NCBI GenBank assembly: GCA_019751575.1
Contig: JAIENF010000218.1
Span: 1 to 5,408, forward strand
Source of the DNA: Burkholderiales bacterium
GTDB lineage: Bacteria > Pseudomonadota > Gammaproteobacteria > Burkholderiales > CAIKXV01
DNA: 5,408 nt
Direction of reading: 5' to 3'
The notes under the pieces were generated by a model. It did no database searches and had not been told where the DNA came from. It saw nothing but the letters and a program-made list of their open reading frames with translations. Numbering within the stretch: position 1 is the first letter of the stretch; each line of letters opens with the position of its first letter. Shown one piece after another: positions 4,980 to 5,408 of this stretch. The position numbers were made by a program, and so were the translations under genes.

Positions 4980-5408
4980 ATGTCGCGATCACCGTACGCA
5001 CTGCGCCGCTGTGCGCTGCTTTCCACGATCGGCGCAGCCGGGCTGGCCATCCTGTCAGCTGCCTCGATCCCGCCTGCCCAGGCGCAGGCATTCCCCGTCA
5101 AGCCGATGCGCATGATCCTGCCGTTCCCGCCGGGCGGCCCGACCGACCTGCTCGGGCGCAGCATCGCGGCCAAGCTGTCGGAACAGGTCGGCCAGCCGGT
5201 GACGGTCGACAACCGGCCGGGTGCGGGCGGCAACCTCGGCCTCGAGATCGCGTCCAAGGCAGCGCCCGATGGCTACACGATGGTGCTGACCTCGCCCCTG
5301 ATCTCGATCAGCCCTTCGCTCTATGCGAAGCTCAACTACGACCCGATGAAGGACCTGGCGCCGATCTCGCTGCTGGCGGTGATCCAGAACATCCTGATCG
5401 TGCATCCG
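4980..5408 (+). CDS. Bug/TctC-family periplasmic solute-binding receptor (N-terminal part, runs off the window)
   Basis: This is the secreted receptor of a tripartite tricarboxylate transporter (TTT) type system. It binds carboxylates or related small organic acids in the periplasm and delivers them to TctAB-like membrane partners; many Bug genes are orphans without adjacent partners. The 143 visible residues begin with a Sec signal peptide: basic start (SRSPYALRR), hydrophobic stretch (about 12-31) and AQAQA, with cleavage predicted after Ala37. The mature start FPVKPMRMILPFPPGG (38-53) and PTDLLGR (54-60) are the family hallmark. NRPGAGGN (78-85) and APDGYTM (95-101) are the next conserved blocks, and NYDPMKDLAPIS (119-130) the next. 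Family members are about 320 residues, so over half is missing. ATG 4980 has GGAGG 9 bases upstream. Regulation may involve the structured leader before it. Confidence 0.93.
   Translation, partial: MSRSPYALRRCALLSTIGAAGLAILSAASIPPAQAQAFPVKPMRMILPFPPGGPTDLLGRSIAAKLSEQVGQPVTVDNRPGAGGNLGLEIASKAAPDGYTMVLTSPLISISPSLYAKLNYDPMKDLAPISLLAVIQNILIVHP

Noticed and set aside
3544..5091. Long minus-strand open frame (515 codons) spanning rlmJ and the receptor leader
   Set aside because: It crosses two well-supported + strand genes and the intergenic leader. Low-complexity Gln/Arg/Pro composition indicates a shadow frame.
4825..5115. Possible leader peptide or small gene in the receptor leader (96 codons)
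   Set aside because: It reads deep into the receptor gene in another frame, is Arg/Cys-rich, and lacks a ribosome-binding site. No short ORF with clustered regulatory codons was seen, so classic ribosome-stalling attenuation is not supported.

Overview
The window reads as one strand (+) of a GC-rich proteobacterial chromosome. A Bug/TctC-type periplasmic receptor, an oligopeptide-type ABC operon and RlmJ together point to Betaproteobacteria, most likely Burkholderiales. This is inferred from gene content and composition; no database search was made. All convincing genes are on the + strand. The long minus-strand frames are shadows of the high GC third-position bias.

Layout: (1) 2-1191 is the end of a peptide ABC-transporter operon: the C-terminal tail of a DppD/OppD-type ATPase, then a complete DppF/OppF-type ATPase joined to it by an ATGA overlap. 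A small predicted three-helix membrane protein (1188-1535) follows with the same tight overlap. (2) 1580-2282 is a self-contained vapBC toxin-antitoxin cassette: a promoter-like sequence, a 13-bp inverted repeat placed as an operator, an AbrB-fold antitoxin and a PIN-domain toxin overlapping it by ATGA. (3) 2372-3916 is a single-chain UxaA/GarD-family sugar-acid dehydratase. After only 14 bases comes rlmJ (3931-4773), the 23S rRNA m6A2030 methyltransferase, starting at TTG. (4) 4774-4979 is an intergenic leader dense in inverted repeats. (5) From 4980 to the window edge runs the N-terminal 143 residues of a secreted Bug/TctC solute receptor.

Functionally, the ABC ATPases energise uptake of peptides or similar small solutes. 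The dehydratase handles a sugar acid in the cytoplasm, and the Bug receptor captures a carboxylate in the periplasm. A link between the last two is plausible, but they are separated by rlmJ and a leader, so it is not shown. vapBC is an independent accessory module between two metabolic units.

The most unusual structure is the leader of the Bug gene. Four segments between 4908 and 4960 can pair as 1:2 plus 3:4, or alternatively as 2:3, the geometry of an attenuator or RNA switch. Two further near-perfect inverted repeats lie just upstream. No intrinsic terminator with a U-tract was found anywhere in the window.
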